From Conchocele bisecta (lineage: Eukaryota; Mollusca; Bivalvia; Lucinida; Thyasiridae), in NCBI GenBank assembly GCA_029237695.1, contig CM055278.1, positions 74,256,297 through 74,320,296 on the forward strand: a DNA stretch of 64,000 bases. The letters run 5' to 3'. The position numbers were made by a program, and so were the translations under genes. Below are positions 52,567-64,000 of this stretch, piece after piece (the stretch's first letter is position 1; every line of letters begins with the position of its first letter). Under the pieces are notes generated by a model that saw only the letters and a program-made list of their open reading frames with translations, made no database searches and had not been told where the DNA came from.

Positions 52567-52792
52567 ATTATCAGACTGCAGGAGTATACTAGCAAACCAG
52601 AGTGCCGTGTCTCTAAACTTTATACAACTAAAATGTGCAAATTTAGGATCGTCTGCAGCCTGTGCTTAATAAATGTAAATCCAATAATTGTTTACAAGAA
52701 CACATTGTTAATGTGAAATTTACAGACTTTTATAATTTTGCACTTACAAACATTTTAGTCGTACAAAGTTGAAATTTAGTGAAACGACGTGG

Positions 52793-53121
52793 GTGGCAGG
52801 TGGGAGCACGTTATGGGTAATCTAACGATCGGGGTTCATCCTTACCAGAATCCGACTCGAGACCTGTAGCCTATTTTACCAACATTGCAAAGTATACTTT
52901 TCTAGCAAAGTATTCTTTGAGGGAGAAATTTTCAATTTTAGGACAAATGTATTAATTTTTATTATACTGAATTTATTACATTATCACAGCCATTTGGCTG
53001 TGATAATGTAATAAATTCAGTATAATAAAAATTAATAAATTTATCATAAAATTGAAAATTTCTCCCTCAAAGTATACTTTGCTACTAAAGTATACTTTGC
53101 AATGTTGATGAAATAGGCTAC
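52793..53121 (+). mobile_element. SINE S1 head joined to a GTAGCCTATTT MITE
   Basis: Bases 52,793-52,865 are the SINE 5' head (GTGGGTGGCAGGTGGGAGCA; B-box-like GGGGTTCATCC). The complete palindromic MITE 52,866-53,121 follows, with centre CACAGCCATTTGGCTGTG. No SINE 3' part follows. Confidence 0.75.
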
Positions 53122-53124
53122 AGA

Positions 53125-54440
53125 TCAATATTGTTATAAAGGCTGCCAATGGGGGCATCTTCAGTGCGGGGCAGGCACACTTTCCTACTATTTGTTTCTG
53201 GCGATACAGTTTCAATTCTTCCAGTACTTTGATTTTACCAGTGGTCACTTTGTGGGTGGGACACGCGTCCGCGATCACCTTGTATAATATAAGTATTTTG
53301 AATGATTCATTGACAAAATTCTGAACTGTTTAGAAATTACTAAACAGACAGCACTGGGCACATAAGCAATAAGTATGTTTTTGGTCAAAATGTGGCTCAA
53401 ATATTTTATATCTTTAATAGAGTAGATTTTAGTATATTAAAATGTAAATTAGACAATCAATTCACTGGCTGCCCTTCATTAATATTTTTTATTAAAAATT
53501 TATTTTATTTGAATGCCATGCAAAACTGCTTCTATAAATGAGGTTGAAATTAGCAAAATCTCTCAGAGCTGCATTTGCTTTCAATTATTTCCCAGTTTCA
53601 ACCGTCATTTATTAAGTTTTAGCTAATATATCATGTAATGCATATATAATTTATGATAATCTTCATTATTCATTTATCAGTAGCCCTTTCAACAGACCTG
53701 TATAGTGGTATTGGCAAACAGTGTAGATCCAGATGAGCCGATGAACTCTAATAGCTACACACCTGAAACTTTGTATGTAGCTTCCTTATGATGAGTAGAT
53801 GCGCAAAGTTTATTTTGATTTTTGATTCAACCCCGGGTCATGGAATATTTCCCTTTTTTTTACTTAAAATTTTCCAATTTTGGCTTGTAACTCGTAAAAC
53901 TGTTAAACCCTAATAGCTACACTCCTGAAACTTTGTAGGTGTGCAAAGTTTATTTCCATTTTTGATTCTCCCTCATTTTTTTATCTTATAGGTTGATTTG
54001 ACATTGGATTATCTTCCACTTTTGGAATGCTACATGTTTGCATTTTGTAGTTTGTTTTGAAGAGATGGGGCTGATGGCATTTGTGGACAGTTTAGCTCCT
54101 GATCAAATAGCACACTTGTGTAGAGTACCGATGATCTACACTGTTTGTATCATGATAATCTTGATGAATGTTGAAGTTAAAGAATGGTGAACAGTGCTGA
54201 CGCTGATCTGACTGCTCGGATCTAGGACTGCACTGGTCACAAAGCCCATAAACCCCATTTCTCCAGACGCAGCCATATTCATGCATTATGTATACATATT
54301 ATTCTTGTAGATACTGCTATTGATAATCAAAGATGTTTAAATCTTGCTCAAATTTTTAATACAAATCATTGATTAAAATTTAGAATATACTCATTATCAA
54401 CCACACACTAAAGATTTGGGAAATTTGTTGTTGTTTTGTA
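53125..54440. other. Downstream flank: two-copy repeat and a worn MITE
   Basis: Bases 53,740-53,980 hold two worn copies of a unit with CTAATAGCTACAC and CTGAAACTTTGTA. Bases 54,060-54,290 are a GACTGGAGAAATGGGG-family copy. Bases 53,130-53,690 show nothing. Confidence 0.5.
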
Positions 54441-54444
54441 CAAT

Positions 54445-54895
54445 ATCAGCCACTCATGATACAGATTGATATTCATTGGTGGAAAATTGGTATATGCCAA
54501 ATACCAGCCAATCATTATACAGGTTGATATTGATTGGTGGAAAATTGGTACATGACAAATATCAGCCAATCATGATACAGGGTATTATTGATTGGTAGAA
54601 AATTGATGTATGCAAAAAATCAACTAATCATGATACCGACTGATATCGATCGGTGGAAAATTGGTATATATTATATGCCAAATATCAGTCAATCATGATG
54701 CAGATTGATATAATGATCTGTGGAAAATTTGTGTTTGTCAAATATCACCCAATCATGATACAGATTCATGTTGATTGGTGGAAAATTTGTGTATGTCAAT
54801 TATCAGCCAATCATGTTAGAGATTCATGTTGATTGGTGGAAAATTGGTCTTTGCCAAATATCAGCCAATCATAAGACGAAACAAAAACATTACTT
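54445..54895. repeat. About 60-bp CCAAT-rich minisatellite, eight units
   Basis: Units read ATCAGCCAATCATGATACAG, then ATTGATATTGATTGGTGG and AAAATTGGTATATGCCAAAT. Every unit has AGCCAATCA-type and GATTGGTGG-type sites. Confidence 0.9.
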
Positions 54896-54942
54896 GCGCA
54901 TTTTCATAGCATAAAAATGTTACACCCAGACGTAAACGTGGG

Positions 54943-55548
54943 TAGTTGGTCGGGCGAACGTGATGGTGTAAATTAACGGTGGCGTTCCTCCTTATAGGAA
55001 TCACGATTTGCCTGGTTTCGCCCTCAGGTACGTTTTTATCTTTGGCTCTTTTTGTTACCTGGGAGTTGAATTGGGTTATTGCCCATTATAAAAGTAGTAA
55101 GATTATTTTCTGATCCTACTGCTTTTGGGAGGGGGCCAAGTGATTCTGGTGTGGCGAGAACCTGGCATCAGATCAGTATCATTCTGATTTCAGGGCTGAT
55201 TATATAGTTCTTTTATTGTAAATTTTCAGTTCTGATTTTTGGATTTTCCCCCCCATTTGTAAATGTACTTGAACATCAGGGCCGTAGCCAGAGGTAAAAA
55301 TCTACCGAGGCAAATCTTGTGAAACGTGTATCCTGTGGAAGCGCGTAGCGCGACCCGCGTCGTAAAAAAAAAATCGCCAAAATTTCTATTGTGGCAACTG
55401 CCTCGGTTCACCTCAACTAGCTAGCTCTGAACATTTACATGTACTTGTACAGGTACTATATGGGATTTAGTACTAAACCCATTGACCCAGCCTTAAATGA
55501 CCTTAGCTGTTGATAGGCAGTTAAACCTCAACAAACAAACAAACAAAC
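54943..55548 (+). mobile_element. SINE (family S2) with a MITE insertion
   Basis: It is the same as 50,966-51,378 but interrupted at 55,275-55,433 by a short element opening CAGGGCCGTAGCCAGAGG. The tail is GATAGGCAGTTAAACCTCAA plus (CAAA)n. Confidence 0.75.
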
Positions 55549-55594
55549 TACTTATACACGTGTCTTTTAGTATCAAGTTTATCTGACTCGGAGA

Positions 55595-56168
55595 CTGGAG
55601 ACCTGGTTTGGCCCTCACATACGTCTTTGGCATTTTGTATGTGACAGTTGAATCTGGTTATACCCCTTATGTGAGTATTATGATTATTCGTAATCCTATT
55701 TTAGGGGAAGGGGCCAAGTGACCTTTGGTGTGGTATGGACCTGGGGCCCGTTTCACTAAACTTCGTACGACTAAAATGTTCGAAATTGGAAATTTAGGAT
55801 CGTCTGGAAATTTCAATTGATGGATTTACATTTATTGAGCATAGGCTGCATATGAAGTCAATGCTCAATAAATGTAAATCCAATAATTGTTTACAAGAAA
55901 ATATTGTTAATGTGAAATTTACAGACTATCATAATTTTGCGCTTCCGAACATTTTAGTCGTACAAAGTTTAGTGAAACGGCCCCCAGGCACCAGGTCAGG
56001 TTATTCTAATTTCAGGGCTGAATATATTTGTTCTCGATGTAAATATTCCTTCTGATTTTGGGATTTTCCCCCCCAATGCAGCAGGTTAAAACGGGATCGA
56101 AGCCGTTTGCCCGGCCTTACATGACCGTAGCTGTTGATAGGCCGTTAAACTACAATAAACAAACAAAT
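55595..56168 (+). mobile_element. SINE (family S1) with a palindromic MITE insertion
   Basis: The SINE from CCTGGTTTGGCCCTCACATA is broken at GACCTGG by the 55,743-55,986 MITE (GGCCCGTTTCACTAAACTTC ends). It resumes CAGGCACCAGGTCAGG and ends GATAGGCCGTTAAAC. Confidence 0.8.
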
Positions 56169-56321
56169 TATCTGACTCGGCCCAGAAAAGGTAGAAATTG
56201 CTTGGCCAGCATAGAAATTCCATGTTTCAGCCTCAATGGATAAACTTTATATCATAAGACACTATATACATGTACATGTTGTTCATATTTACACTATTGT
56301 CATATTTTACACTATTCTATA

Positions 56322-56468
56322 TATAGAGAATATTAGTATAGTGTCATGAACGTGAATAAATATCTGTCGAGGCTGAGAAATCAGGATGGGCGAGGCTTGC
56401 CGAGCACATCCTGATTTCGAGCCGAGTCAGATATTTATTCACGTTCATGACACTATAATAATATTCTA
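56322..56468. repeat. 147-base palindrome
   Basis: The arms GTGTCATGAACGTGAATAAA and TTTATTCACGTTCATGACAC are perfect. The inner part has GATGGGCGAGGCTTGCCGAG, similar to the centre of the 29,232-29,348 palindrome. Confidence 0.8.
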
Positions 56469-56469
56469 T

Positions 56470-57040
56470 TTATCCCGTTAACCACATCAAAGTTGTTCAA
56501 ATGTCTCTAAAAATGCATTTGTGGCCTCATAAGTTTGTCTTCTGAAGCGACAAGATTATCGTGTTACGTCATTCACATAATGACGTAACGTCATACATAA
56601 TGACGTATCTACTAGACGTGAACGAGAAAAAATACACGTACCTGCTTTTCACGTCTAGTAGCGACATAGTTGACGGAATAAATGATTCTCTTTGTATAGC
56701 AATATCACAATGATGCGAGATGAGCTTTTAACAAACTACTTTTGACCGAGAGTAGCTGGGTGATGCTAAATCATGCATTCTGGAGCACTATGAAGCATTT
56801 TTCTGGCAATTAAGTTATTTTATTATATACCTACCCATGAAATACATAGTTATACGATTGAAATAAAAGTTGTATGTTCTCATCGATGAAATAAACAACT
56901 TCCGGTGAAAATACGACTACTTCCGCTATCTATATTCATAACGCGCACCTGAAAGAAAACAGCGCAAATAGGTTGCAAATACACATTAATTACCATATAC
57001 AGTCTAAAAAACTGCTAAATTCCATGGAGCGGTATATAAT
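56470..57040. other. Downstream flank with nothing recognised
   Basis: It contains an inverted ACTAGACGTGAA pair (near 56,612 and 56,658), but no gene or repeat match. Confidence 0.45.
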
Positions 57041-57047
57041 AATTAGA

Positions 57048-57830
57048 ATATTCATATTTTTGCAACGAATATGTCATATATGTTCATCGAGTGGTGTGAA
57101 ATGTCCATATTTCACGAGTGCCGTTAAAATATGGACATTTCACACCACTCGATCAACATATAGGTCATATTCGTTGCAAAAATATGAATATCCTCTATAT
57201 ACCCCCGGCATGCAAAGTTTGTCGAGGGGTATATAGTTTTCGTCATTCTGTCTGTCTGTCCCATTCGTGTTAAATTTTTTGGGCAACGGTAAGTCAGATT
57301 TACCTCAAACTTCATATACTTCCTTATCATCATCGATATTTTCTTTCCATACCACATATTTACAGAAACTGATACTTTCTGTAAATGATGTTCAAAGTTG
57401 ATGAAATGTTCACATCAAATGCGGATTTCTATTCTACAGTTGCTCTGAATATTTTGTCAACCTTTGACGTCATTTACTGAAAATATTGTAAATGTATTTC
57501 ACGAGATATTGCACATCTTCTTGTCTAGGTAGGTTTCGATTTATATTTCTGTAAATAATTTTCATGAAAATTTTTGCATCTCCTTAGGTACAAAATCACA
57601 TGACTTGTCTCATTTGAGACATGACATGCGATTTTGTACCTTCGGACATCTGCGTAATTTAATTAAATACGTTGTCAAAAGTTGACAAAATCTTCAGAGT
57701 ACATGCGGAATATAAGTTTTGTCAACTTTTGATGCCATTTATGGAAAATATTGTCAATTTTGTAAAAACGTATTTAATGAAATTACGCAGACATCCGAAG
57801 GTACAAAATCACATGGCGTGTCTCATTTGT
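57048..57830. repeat. Palindromes and a Helentron-like 5' end
   Basis: Bases 57,048-57,190 are a palindrome (AATATTCATATTTTTGCAAC arms, GAGTGGTGTGAAATGTCCAT inner). Bases 57,193-57,260 match 23,715-23,790 (TATAGTTTTCGTCATTCT). Bases 57,590-57,830 form a second inverted repeat (CGAAGGTACAAAATCACATG). Confidence 0.65.
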
Positions 57831-57854
57831 GGTCGCCATGTCAATAATTCCTGC

Positions 57855-58148
57855 TCTCCGCCCATTATAAAAGTAGTAAGATTTACTACTGATCCTACTG
57901 CTTTTGGGAGGGGGCCAAGTAATTCTGGTGTGGCGAGGACCTGGCATCAGATCAGGATTATTCTGATTTCAGGGCTGAATATATATATATTTTTATTGTA
58001 AATATTCAGTTCTGATTTTGGGATTTCCCCCCCATTTGTACAGGTAATATATGGGATTTAGTACTAAACCCATTGACCCGGCCTTAAATGACCTTCGCTG
58101 TTGATAGGCCGTTAAACCCCAACAAACAAACAAACAAACAAACAAACA
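57855..58148 (+). mobile_element. SINE (family S2), 5'-truncated
   Basis: It runs from CCCATTATAAAAGTAGTAAG to GATAGGCCGTTAAACCCCAA and a long (CAAA)n tail. Confidence 0.8.
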
Positions 58149-58309
58149 TATTCTAGTCTAGATATATCAAGATGTTAATTTTTATATACTATATATATAT
58201 ATGGAATTTTGACAATGATAATTTTTATATACATGTACTATTAATGTATACACATGTATAATTGTTCTTTAATATACATTTCTATATGATTAACGTGTTG
58301 TTATTTGTT

Positions 58310-59045
58310 CCATCACCCGTGGGCGGCTGGATCGGGGTTCATCCTTACCAAAAGTCAACTTACATGGTTTGGCCCTCATGTACTGTAGAGCTGAATCCTG
58401 TTGTACCCCATTAAACAAGTAATCAAGTGCTGATCATATTACTTTTGGGGTTGGAGCTAAGTGTCTCTGATGTGGATTTGTTTGTTTATTGGTGTTTACC
58501 GGCCTATCAACAGCTAAGGTCATGTAAGGCCGGGCAAACAGGTTGGATCCCGTTTTAACCTGCTGCATTGGGGGGAAAATCCCAAAATCAGAACGGAATA
58601 TTTACATCGAGATACAACATATTCAGCCCTGAAATTAGAATAACCTGACCTGGTGCCAGGTCCATACTGCACCAGTCACTTGGCCCCTTCCCCTATTTAA
58701 AAGTAATACCGGTAGGATTACTCTTATAAGGGGTATAATCAGATTCAACTGTCACATACAAAATGCCAGACGTATGTGAGGGCCAAACCACGTCTCCAGT
58801 CGGGATTCCGGTAAGGATGAACCCCGATCGTTAAATTACCCATCGCATGCTCCCACCTGCCACCCACCTCTGATGTGGAATGGACCTGGCACCAGGTCAG
58901 GGTATTCTAATTTCAGGGCTGAATATATATATCGAGTTCTGATTTTGTGAATTTCCCTCATTATGGACAGGTTAATACGGGATAGTTGAAACTTAAATGG
59001 CCGTGGCCGTGTTGATAGGTCGTTAAACACCAATAAATCAAATCT
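58310..59045 (+). mobile_element. SINE (family S1) split by an inverted SINE copy
   Basis: The outer SINE is 58,310-58,476 plus 58,868-59,045, with tail GATAGGTCGTTAAACACCAA. It is broken at CTCTGATGTGGA, which is repeated on both sides of the inner SINE. Confidence 0.85.
58477..58867 (-). mobile_element. Complete SINE (family S1), about 390 bp, in a SINE
   Basis: On the minus strand it starts with GGTGGGTGGCAGGTGGGAGC, has a B-box-like GGGGTTCATCC and ends in AACACCAATAAACAAA. The 12-base duplication CTCTGATGTGGA flanks it, diagnostic of target-primed retrotransposition. It serves as the reference copy for the family here. Confidence 0.9.
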
Positions 59046-59402
59046 TGTTCCATCACCTAGATTCAGTTATCATGTACGCGAAGGTGGTAGAGTAATTGCC
59101 TATCTTAACCCTTTCACCCCTAAGTAACTGGAATTGATTATGATATGTTAATTTTGCAACCAATCCAATCAAAGTGATTTTCAGACTATGAAAAGGGGAT
59201 GTTGTTCTCAAAAATATGAAAATTGCTTGCAAAAAGTGCAGATCCTGATGAGACGGCTCGTCACGAGCACGCTCATACGGATCTACACTACCAATACCAC
59301 TATACAGGCCTGTGGTGTTGACAGGGTTAACGATGAATCCATCCTTTGGATTCATATCTTTACACCTTCATGTCTGGGATCAAGTGATCTGGTAAAGAGT
59401 AC

Positions 59403-60245
59403 TTGGTACCGGATCAGGACACTGAATGTGGGTGGCAGGTGGGAGCATGCATTGGGTAATTTAACAATCTGGATTCATCCTGACCGAAGACATGTAGCCT
59501 ATTTCATCAACATTGCAAAGTATACTTTACTAGCAAAGTATACTTTGAGGGAGTAATCATTGATTTTTCAGAAATGCATTATTTCATGCAGAACTAACGA
59601 TTGCATATATTTGATGATTAAAAGTATGCAGAATTATTATACTGATTTTATTACATTATCACAGCCAAAATGGCTGTGATAATGTAATAAATTCAGTATA
59701 ATAAAAATTAATAAATTTATTCTTAAATTGAAAATTTCTCCCTCAAAGTATACTTTGCTAGATAAGTATACTTTGCAATGTTGATGAAATAGGCTACTGG
59801 TTTGGCCCTCACATACGCCGTTGGCATTCTTGTATGTGTAAGTTTAATCTGGTTATACCCCATATGTGAGTACTACAATTATTCGTAATCCTATTTTAGG
59901 GGAAGGGGCCAAATAACTTTGGTGGGGTATATGGACCTGGCACTATGTCAAATTATTCTAATTTCAGGGCTGAATATATTTGTTCTCAATGGAAATATTC
60001 CGTTCTGATTTTGGGATTTTCCCCCCAATGCAGCAGGTTAAAATTGGATCGAACCCATTTGCCCGGCCTTACATGACCATAGCTGTTGATAGGCTGTTAA
60101 ACACCAATAAACAAACAAACAAACATACTACACTGTTTGCAAATACCGATAGGCCGTTAAACACCAATAAACAAACAAACAAACAAACTACAATGTTTGC
60201 CAATACCGATAGGCCGTTAAACATCAATAAACAAACAAACTACAC
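59403..60245 (+). mobile_element. SINE (family S1) with internal MITE and triplicated tail
   Basis: The head is 59,403-59,493, the GTAGCCTATTT MITE 59,494-59,797, and the body 59,798-60,115. The tail block GATAGGCCGTTAAACACCAA plus (CAAA)n is repeated three times to 60,245 with a spacer TACACTGTTTGCCAATACC. Confidence 0.8.
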
Positions 60246-60294
60246 TGTTTGCCAATACCACTATACAGGTCTGTGGTGTTGAAATGGTTAACGA

Positions 60295-60660
60295 TGAATT
60301 CAGGTCAGATTATTCTAATTTCAGGGCTGAATATATTTGTTCTCAATGGAAATATTCCGTTCTGATTTTGGGATTTTCCCCCCAATGCAGCAGGTTAAAT
60401 ACTTGTTCTATCATGTACGCGAGGGTGGTAGAGTAATTGCCTATCTTAACAATGAATCCATCCTTTGGTGAAATGGGGCTTATGGTATTTGTGACCAGTG
60501 TTATTCATAATCAAACATCACACTTTTATAACTGATAACAATCAATATTGCTTGTTAGAAGCATGATTGGTGTTTCGTTGATGAAATGGATAACAGTACA
60601 TGGTGATCTGTATCAACACTGGTCGCAAAATCCATAAGTCCCATTTCTCCAGTCAAATTA
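60295..60660. mobile_element. SINE fragment and GACTGGAGAAATGGGG-family MITE
   Basis: Bases 60,300-60,403 are a SINE S1 interior piece. Bases 60,470-60,657 are the MITE (GAAATGGGGCTTATGG and CCATAAGTCCCATTTCTCCA arms). Confidence 0.7.
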
Positions 60661-60734
60661 TCTGAAAAACCATAATCAATCAATTAATCAGTTATCAAAA
60701 TGGCATGTCGGACCTGCCAAGGCATTTGATGGTC

Positions 60735-61070
60735 CAAAGTAGTTGCGAACAGTAACTCTTGCACTCTACACCCGTACTGTCCGTTGTCACCCGGGTATAC
60801 AATTTCTGGGATATAGAGTTATAAAGATAAAGCGCGGATACAGGGGGGGGGGGGATCTTGCCTCTACAATACTTGAATTGTTGGATGACTTTTTTTATCG
60901 CCTAGGTGTCAGAAAATCGCATCTGCGGCGATCTGGCATTTAAAAATTTCCTGGGGGAGGACCCACAGACCCTCCCCCCCCAACTTTACGATTTCGCGCG
61001 CGCGGAGGTCGGCTATGCCGAATTTTAATTACAGACCCCCCTGCAATTATTTCTGTATCCGCGCCTGGCA
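60735..61070. mobile_element. MITE with GCGCGGATACAG ends
   Basis: AAGCGCGGATACAGGGGGG (60,829) is inverted at CTGTATCCGCGCCTG (about 61,054-61,068). It is preceded by a GTTGCGAACAGTAAC-family end (60,742). The poly-G and poly-C runs are symmetric. Confidence 0.7.
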
Positions 61071-64000
61071 CAGTATGTAGATGTATAAATATTTATTACG
61101 TACTTCGTCATATTCTGTTCTCTTCCTTGTCAATTATTTTTCATTTCATATTTTCTGTGGGTGAACAAGTTATTTAACTATCTGACACAATTACGAACAA
61201 CTGCAGCATGTTTTAATTCATTAATACTAATTTTATTACTAATAGTAGGGGGGCAAACACCCATAAAAATGAATTCTGTTCAACCCGAGAGAGCAAAAGC
61301 AACGACTACTTTAAATCAATGCATTATATCATCCTGAACACGAATCCGGTGTCGGTCAATCAAATCAGGTGGGACAAGGTCATTTTTGGGGTCATTAAGT
61401 GCACATGGGTCAAATGAGTGCAAAGCTCACTCTATTTTGATAATACAATATGTACTTGCCTAACATTACAGAACAATCCGATAAAGTATGTTTTATTGGT
61501 GATTATTGTTTTATGGGGCATATACAAAGCAATTCGGTTTGCTCGGACGTCTCTATCGTTGAGAGTTTCAACATATTCAAGATGGCCGCAAAGCATCAAT
61601 ATTTAGCCTGAAATGTGTACTTATTTGATGAATGAAAACAAATAGGCACTTGGATCTTGATCGGACGGACGCCGAAAACCCTTTGGATACCATGCATTGA
61701 TTTTAAACCTAGATGGAGGCTATCAAATCCATATGAATCCAAGATGAATGCCAAATATTCATCAAGATCAGGCAGCATTATCTACAACGTGGTGGACCAT
61801 ATCTTGGTACTACGCTAGATATGAACATATTAGTTTGATTTTCATCTGAGATACGATATTAAAAATATAGATCAATATTTATGCTCTTCTTAAAGAGCGT
61901 GTTTAATTCAAAATGGCCTCCATATTTTCCAAAAACTCGAAAGTTATTGAATATAATGTTTACTTTTGCTTTACTTATGTATACTACTGCATTCTGTTAG
62001 GCGGTTATATCAGTAAATTGGACACACTTGATTTTGAAGTCATTTGTAATTGCGTTTATTCAAAATGGTCGCCTCATTTAGGCTATTTTAATATAGTGTG
62101 GTACTGGCAATTGCGCGTTTCTTTTCATTTACTTTTAAATTTCTTTATAGGACAGATTCACACGTGTTCAGACTAGTAGATCGTTATATATATACATGTA
62201 CTACATGTAGTAGATTGTATATGCCCCATAATACACTTGGTGATGTTCGAATTAGGTTACACTCGTTGTAGAGTCGGAATATAAAAATATATGTACTGTT
62301 TGTTTTAAATATTGTATTTTATTGAGTCTTACGTTATCATATACATTGTAAATAGCACTATAATGCTATATATGTATACACTACGTATTGCGATTGGTCC
62401 ATATGCTATAGTTCGGCCATGTTCGCATTACAGTCAGATATCAAACTGTTATATGCTGGTGTGCGGCTAAGTACCATGACATTTTAAACACTTTAGTCTT
62501 AATTATAACCAAGATAAAACAAGTCATGTAAAATACAACACTAATCAAATAATATGTATTACAGTTTCTATTTCCGTGAATATCCATACATTCACAAGTT
62601 GATATACCTATATGCATACATTTAAATTACACTGAAATATCTAATAATTGTCCCATATAACCACCCGTCTGTATAAGGCAGATCAGCATATTCTATTTCA
62701 TCACTGATAAATGGAAATATATTCTCAATTAACATATATTCGCATCAACAAAAGTCCCGTCTCCTGCACTGACATCAATATTGACAGCGTCTATGCGTGT
62801 CACATATATAAAACATAATATGTTGTAGCGAATGCTCATGATTTAGAGGCCTAATATCAGCTATGTGTCAATGTTTAGCTTTACACGTTTCGCTTCCAGG
62901 TTAGCTCAAACCGGGTTAGTTGAAAATCCAGTCACGGGAATTGCGGTTTTGTACTGAAAAGTGGTTGTTTGGTTGATTTGTGTAGATTATTTATCCATGA
63001 ATCGCAATTGCAACTACCCAAATACGTGCATGTGAAAATAAGTGTCTCTATTTGATCTCTTACGATCTTAAGTATATGTCGTATGTTGGTGTGTATAGAC
63101 ACGGACGGTGGGAACTTTTTGATATAATTCTGGATTAGCATAGCATAATCAACCATGTTCATGTTAATGCATTTAAAGTAATATATTATATTACACATAT
63201 GGTTGTGATATTACAATACACAGTTATGACACTTACAAATACCATGTAAGGACATTATATGACTACAACATATATGATAACAGTGTATGGTATTCCCCAG
63301 AAACAATGCCCTTCATAACTGTGATACATATACATACATATGCATTCAATATACATGTATATTCTATTATGACTGCATAATACATTTTTATAATTTTTAT
63401 TCTTTCTATGTACCAAACAATCTCATGAATGACCTCAACATATGTTCCATTGTGAATTCACAACAGATTGATCTCGATCGCATTACAGTTTAATATCCAT
63501 ACTTATGTGACTCACAAATACTGACTCATTAAATCCTTCCTATGTACATAGTACATTCATACCTGTATATGACTTCTTGGTATTATCATGATTATAGGTC
63601 ATCCAAACGCAATTTTATTGTTAATAAACACAGCATATGCCGTTTATGACCTGAGATGCAATGGTCTGGATGACACCTTGCATTGAATTCGTAGAATAGA
63701 GAGTAATGTGAATATGGCTCACAAATAAATGACTACTTAAATGATACGTCATCCAAAAGTTTATTTTATTTTGGGTCATAACAACATAATATGTCGTATA
63801 CAAACAGAGATTCGATGACCATGATCACACCATTGACTCTACATACATACAATATGTATATGTTATATAATTCCCCAATTTCAAGTAATTGATTATGTCT
63901 CTTGCTACACCGACAAGCACACTCGCAGTGTCCATGTGCAGTGTTTCCAAGTTATTGGTATTCCATGCTCATGTTACTGTCGTCAATATTACAACTTTGT
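61071..64000. other. Flank with no recognised gene or repeat
   Basis: AT-rich and much less repetitive than the rest of the window. The open frames (up to 88 codons) look like chance and carry no motif I recognise. GTCATCCAAA recurs near 63,599 and 63,748, possibly a worn tandem unit. Confidence 0.5.

Noticed and set aside
61418..63493. Several 60-88 codon frames in the right flank
   Set aside because: Length expected by chance in this composition; no domain, no consistent splice structure.

Overview
The window looks like nuclear DNA of a bivalve mollusc. The evidence is one animal tyrosine-kinase gene split into small exons by very long introns, and introns and flanks packed with tandem-repeat-cored Helentron-like elements, SINEs and palindromic MITEs of the kind common in bivalves. 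No prokaryotic gene, rRNA or functional tRNA was seen. No database search was possible, so species and repeat-family names are inferences.

One gene is well supported. Eleven plus-strand exons between 9,400 and 49,771 join with matching phases and GT/AG boundaries into 1,578 nt (525 residues plus stop). In order they give the end of an ankyrin repeat, one complete SH2 domain, a linker, a proline-rich segment and a complete Syk-like tyrosine kinase domain. Ankyrin followed by SH2 followed by a Syk-like kinase is the architecture of the HTK16/Shark family. The N-terminal exons must lie before base 1. All catalytic landmarks are present (Gly loop, VAIK Lys, HRD, DFG, tandem activation-loop Tyr, APE).

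The 14.2-kb intron between the third and fourth exons here (11,606-25,854) hides the remains of a second coding unit in the same orientation: a Crypton/KIAA1958-like tyrosine recombinase, in pieces at about 12,104-12,865, 14,130-14,200, 18,990-19,167 and 21,114-21,627, with nonsense and frameshift lesions. The 4.8-kb 41/43-bp minisatellite inside it (14,161-18,990) appears to be an expansion of a short piece of the recombinase coding sequence itself. This is the most striking observation in the window.

Three kinase exons (11,476-11,605; 31,461-31,610; 33,217-33,405) have decayed partial copies in adjacent introns. Each copy includes one splice junction and only part of the exon. At least two arose as tandem repeats of about 87-97 bp.

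Most remaining sequence is repetitive. Long Helentron-like elements (2,770-8,372; 22,137-23,664; 24,289-25,343; 37,039-39,752; 42,380-43,919; 43,921-45,928) carry tandem arrays of 136 to about 440 bp units, end in CTCTTGTT and sit in T-rich targets. They are nested or joined head-to-tail in ways that allow insertion sites to be reconstructed. Downstream of the gene (49,790-61,070) SINEs, CCAAT-rich minisatellites and MITEs dominate. From 61,070 to 64,000 nothing is recognised. Parts of two arrays (about 5,000-6,650, and 14,720-15,900 with 18,080-18,680) are so full of single-base indels that consensus errors are likely.
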